Source: Tildeniella nuda ZEHNDER 1965/U140 (GTDB taxonomy: Bacteria > Cyanobacteriota > Cyanobacteriia > Leptolyngbyales > Leptolyngbyaceae). Taken from it: DNA of 64,000 nucleotides. Below are positions 63,936 through 64,000 of this stretch, piece after piece. Each line of letters starts with the position of its first letter. Within the stretch, counting starts at the first letter, position 1. The DNA is taken from NCBI GenBank assembly GCA_019358895.1, contig JAHHIG010000011.1, forward strand, positions 1 through 64,000, written 5' to 3'. The notes beneath the pieces are model-generated. The model saw nothing but the letters and a program-made list of their open reading frames with translations. It was not told the DNA's origin and searched no databases. A program made the position numbers and the translations under genes.

Positions 63936-64000
63936 TTGAGCGCAACCGAAACCAACTTCAGAGTCATGTTTCGGCATTGTAATCAACTTCAGGGTTGAGT

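Larger units (their letters stand above)
63086..64000. other. noncoding repeat-rich right end
   Basis: No gene is supported in this stretch; frames seen in it are produced by repeats. It holds a REP-like element (63310-63449), two 21-bp repeat arrays (63471-63530 and 63645-63935), an intervening copy of a CTTGCCC...CAAGCGAGACGCTTG hairpin near 63570-63600, and a GGTTGAGCGCAACCGAAACC unit near 63934. Confidence 0.8.

Noticed and set aside
63645-63998. Plus- and minus-strand frames rich in LNILVFA or MLSLDIR heptads
   Set aside because: Produced by 21-bp repeats; 22-base units break the frame, and no start signal or domain is present.

Overview
The window is chromosomal DNA from a cyanobacterium. 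It carries photosystem II genes (psbB, psbT, psbM, psbO), chlorophyll genes (chlD, chlP), a SigF-type sigma factor, an AnaCyp40-type cyclophilin, a CCB2/CCB4-type cytochrome b6f assembly factor, and many cyanobacteria-only small proteins (families like DUF3155, DUF2949, DUF3611). The HIP1 octamer GCGATCGC is very frequent. Abundant 7-base tandem repeats and hairpin-type dispersed repeats point to a filamentous, Leptolyngbya/Oscillatoriales-like genome; that placement is inference. No rRNA, tRNA, CRISPR array, prophage or intact transposase was recognised.

Layout. 0.3-3.2 kb: xylulokinase and a protein of unknown function, separated by heptanucleotide repeats. 3.5-10.3 kb: ChaN-like protein, ribosomal proteins L35 and L20, a solute-binding protein, a TPR protein, prolyl-tRNA synthetase, a DUF2993 protein and a GerMN protein. 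10.4-14.9 kb: cyclophilin, efp-accB, an ArsR regulator and an acetyltransferase. 15.1-20.3 kb is a photosystem II block: psbB-psbT on the minus strand, diverging from a 2Fe-2S ferredoxin and psbM, then psbO. 20.8-31.3 kb is rich in regulators: sigF, a PAS/GAF kinase, an SLH protein, a Hik2/CSK-like kinase, a PadR regulator and a NarL-type response regulator. 31.5-41.8 kb: a PIC1/TIC21-like membrane protein, clpB, a two-gene ethylene-receptor module (4-base overlap), and an ABC exporter enclosed by ~120-bp inverted repeats. 42-48 kb: chlD (with repeat DNA inside its reading frame), small proteins, and the BolA / monothiol glutaredoxin pair. 48.4-56.7 kb: a PrcA-like subtilase, an Rre1/Ycf29-like regulator, pgi, a branched-chain-type ABC permease and ATPase, a duplicated gene-end scar, and an MNT/HEPN toxin-antitoxin-like pair whose HEPN gene is frameshifted. 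56.8-63 kb: chlP, a Uma2 nuclease, a caspase-fold protein lacking both catalytic residues, and a membrane protein of unknown function. The final 0.9 kb is noncoding repeat DNA.

Functionally the window joins photosystem II and chlorophyll supply with redox and light signalling. A Hik2-like kinase and an Rre1-like regulator, known partners in other cyanobacteria, lie about 23 kb apart. The most distinctive feature is the layered repeat architecture: composite heptamer cassettes with fixed linkers, one of which has been absorbed into chlD; long hairpins built from a common REP-like core with locus-specific arms; and related 21-bp repeats at both ends of the window.
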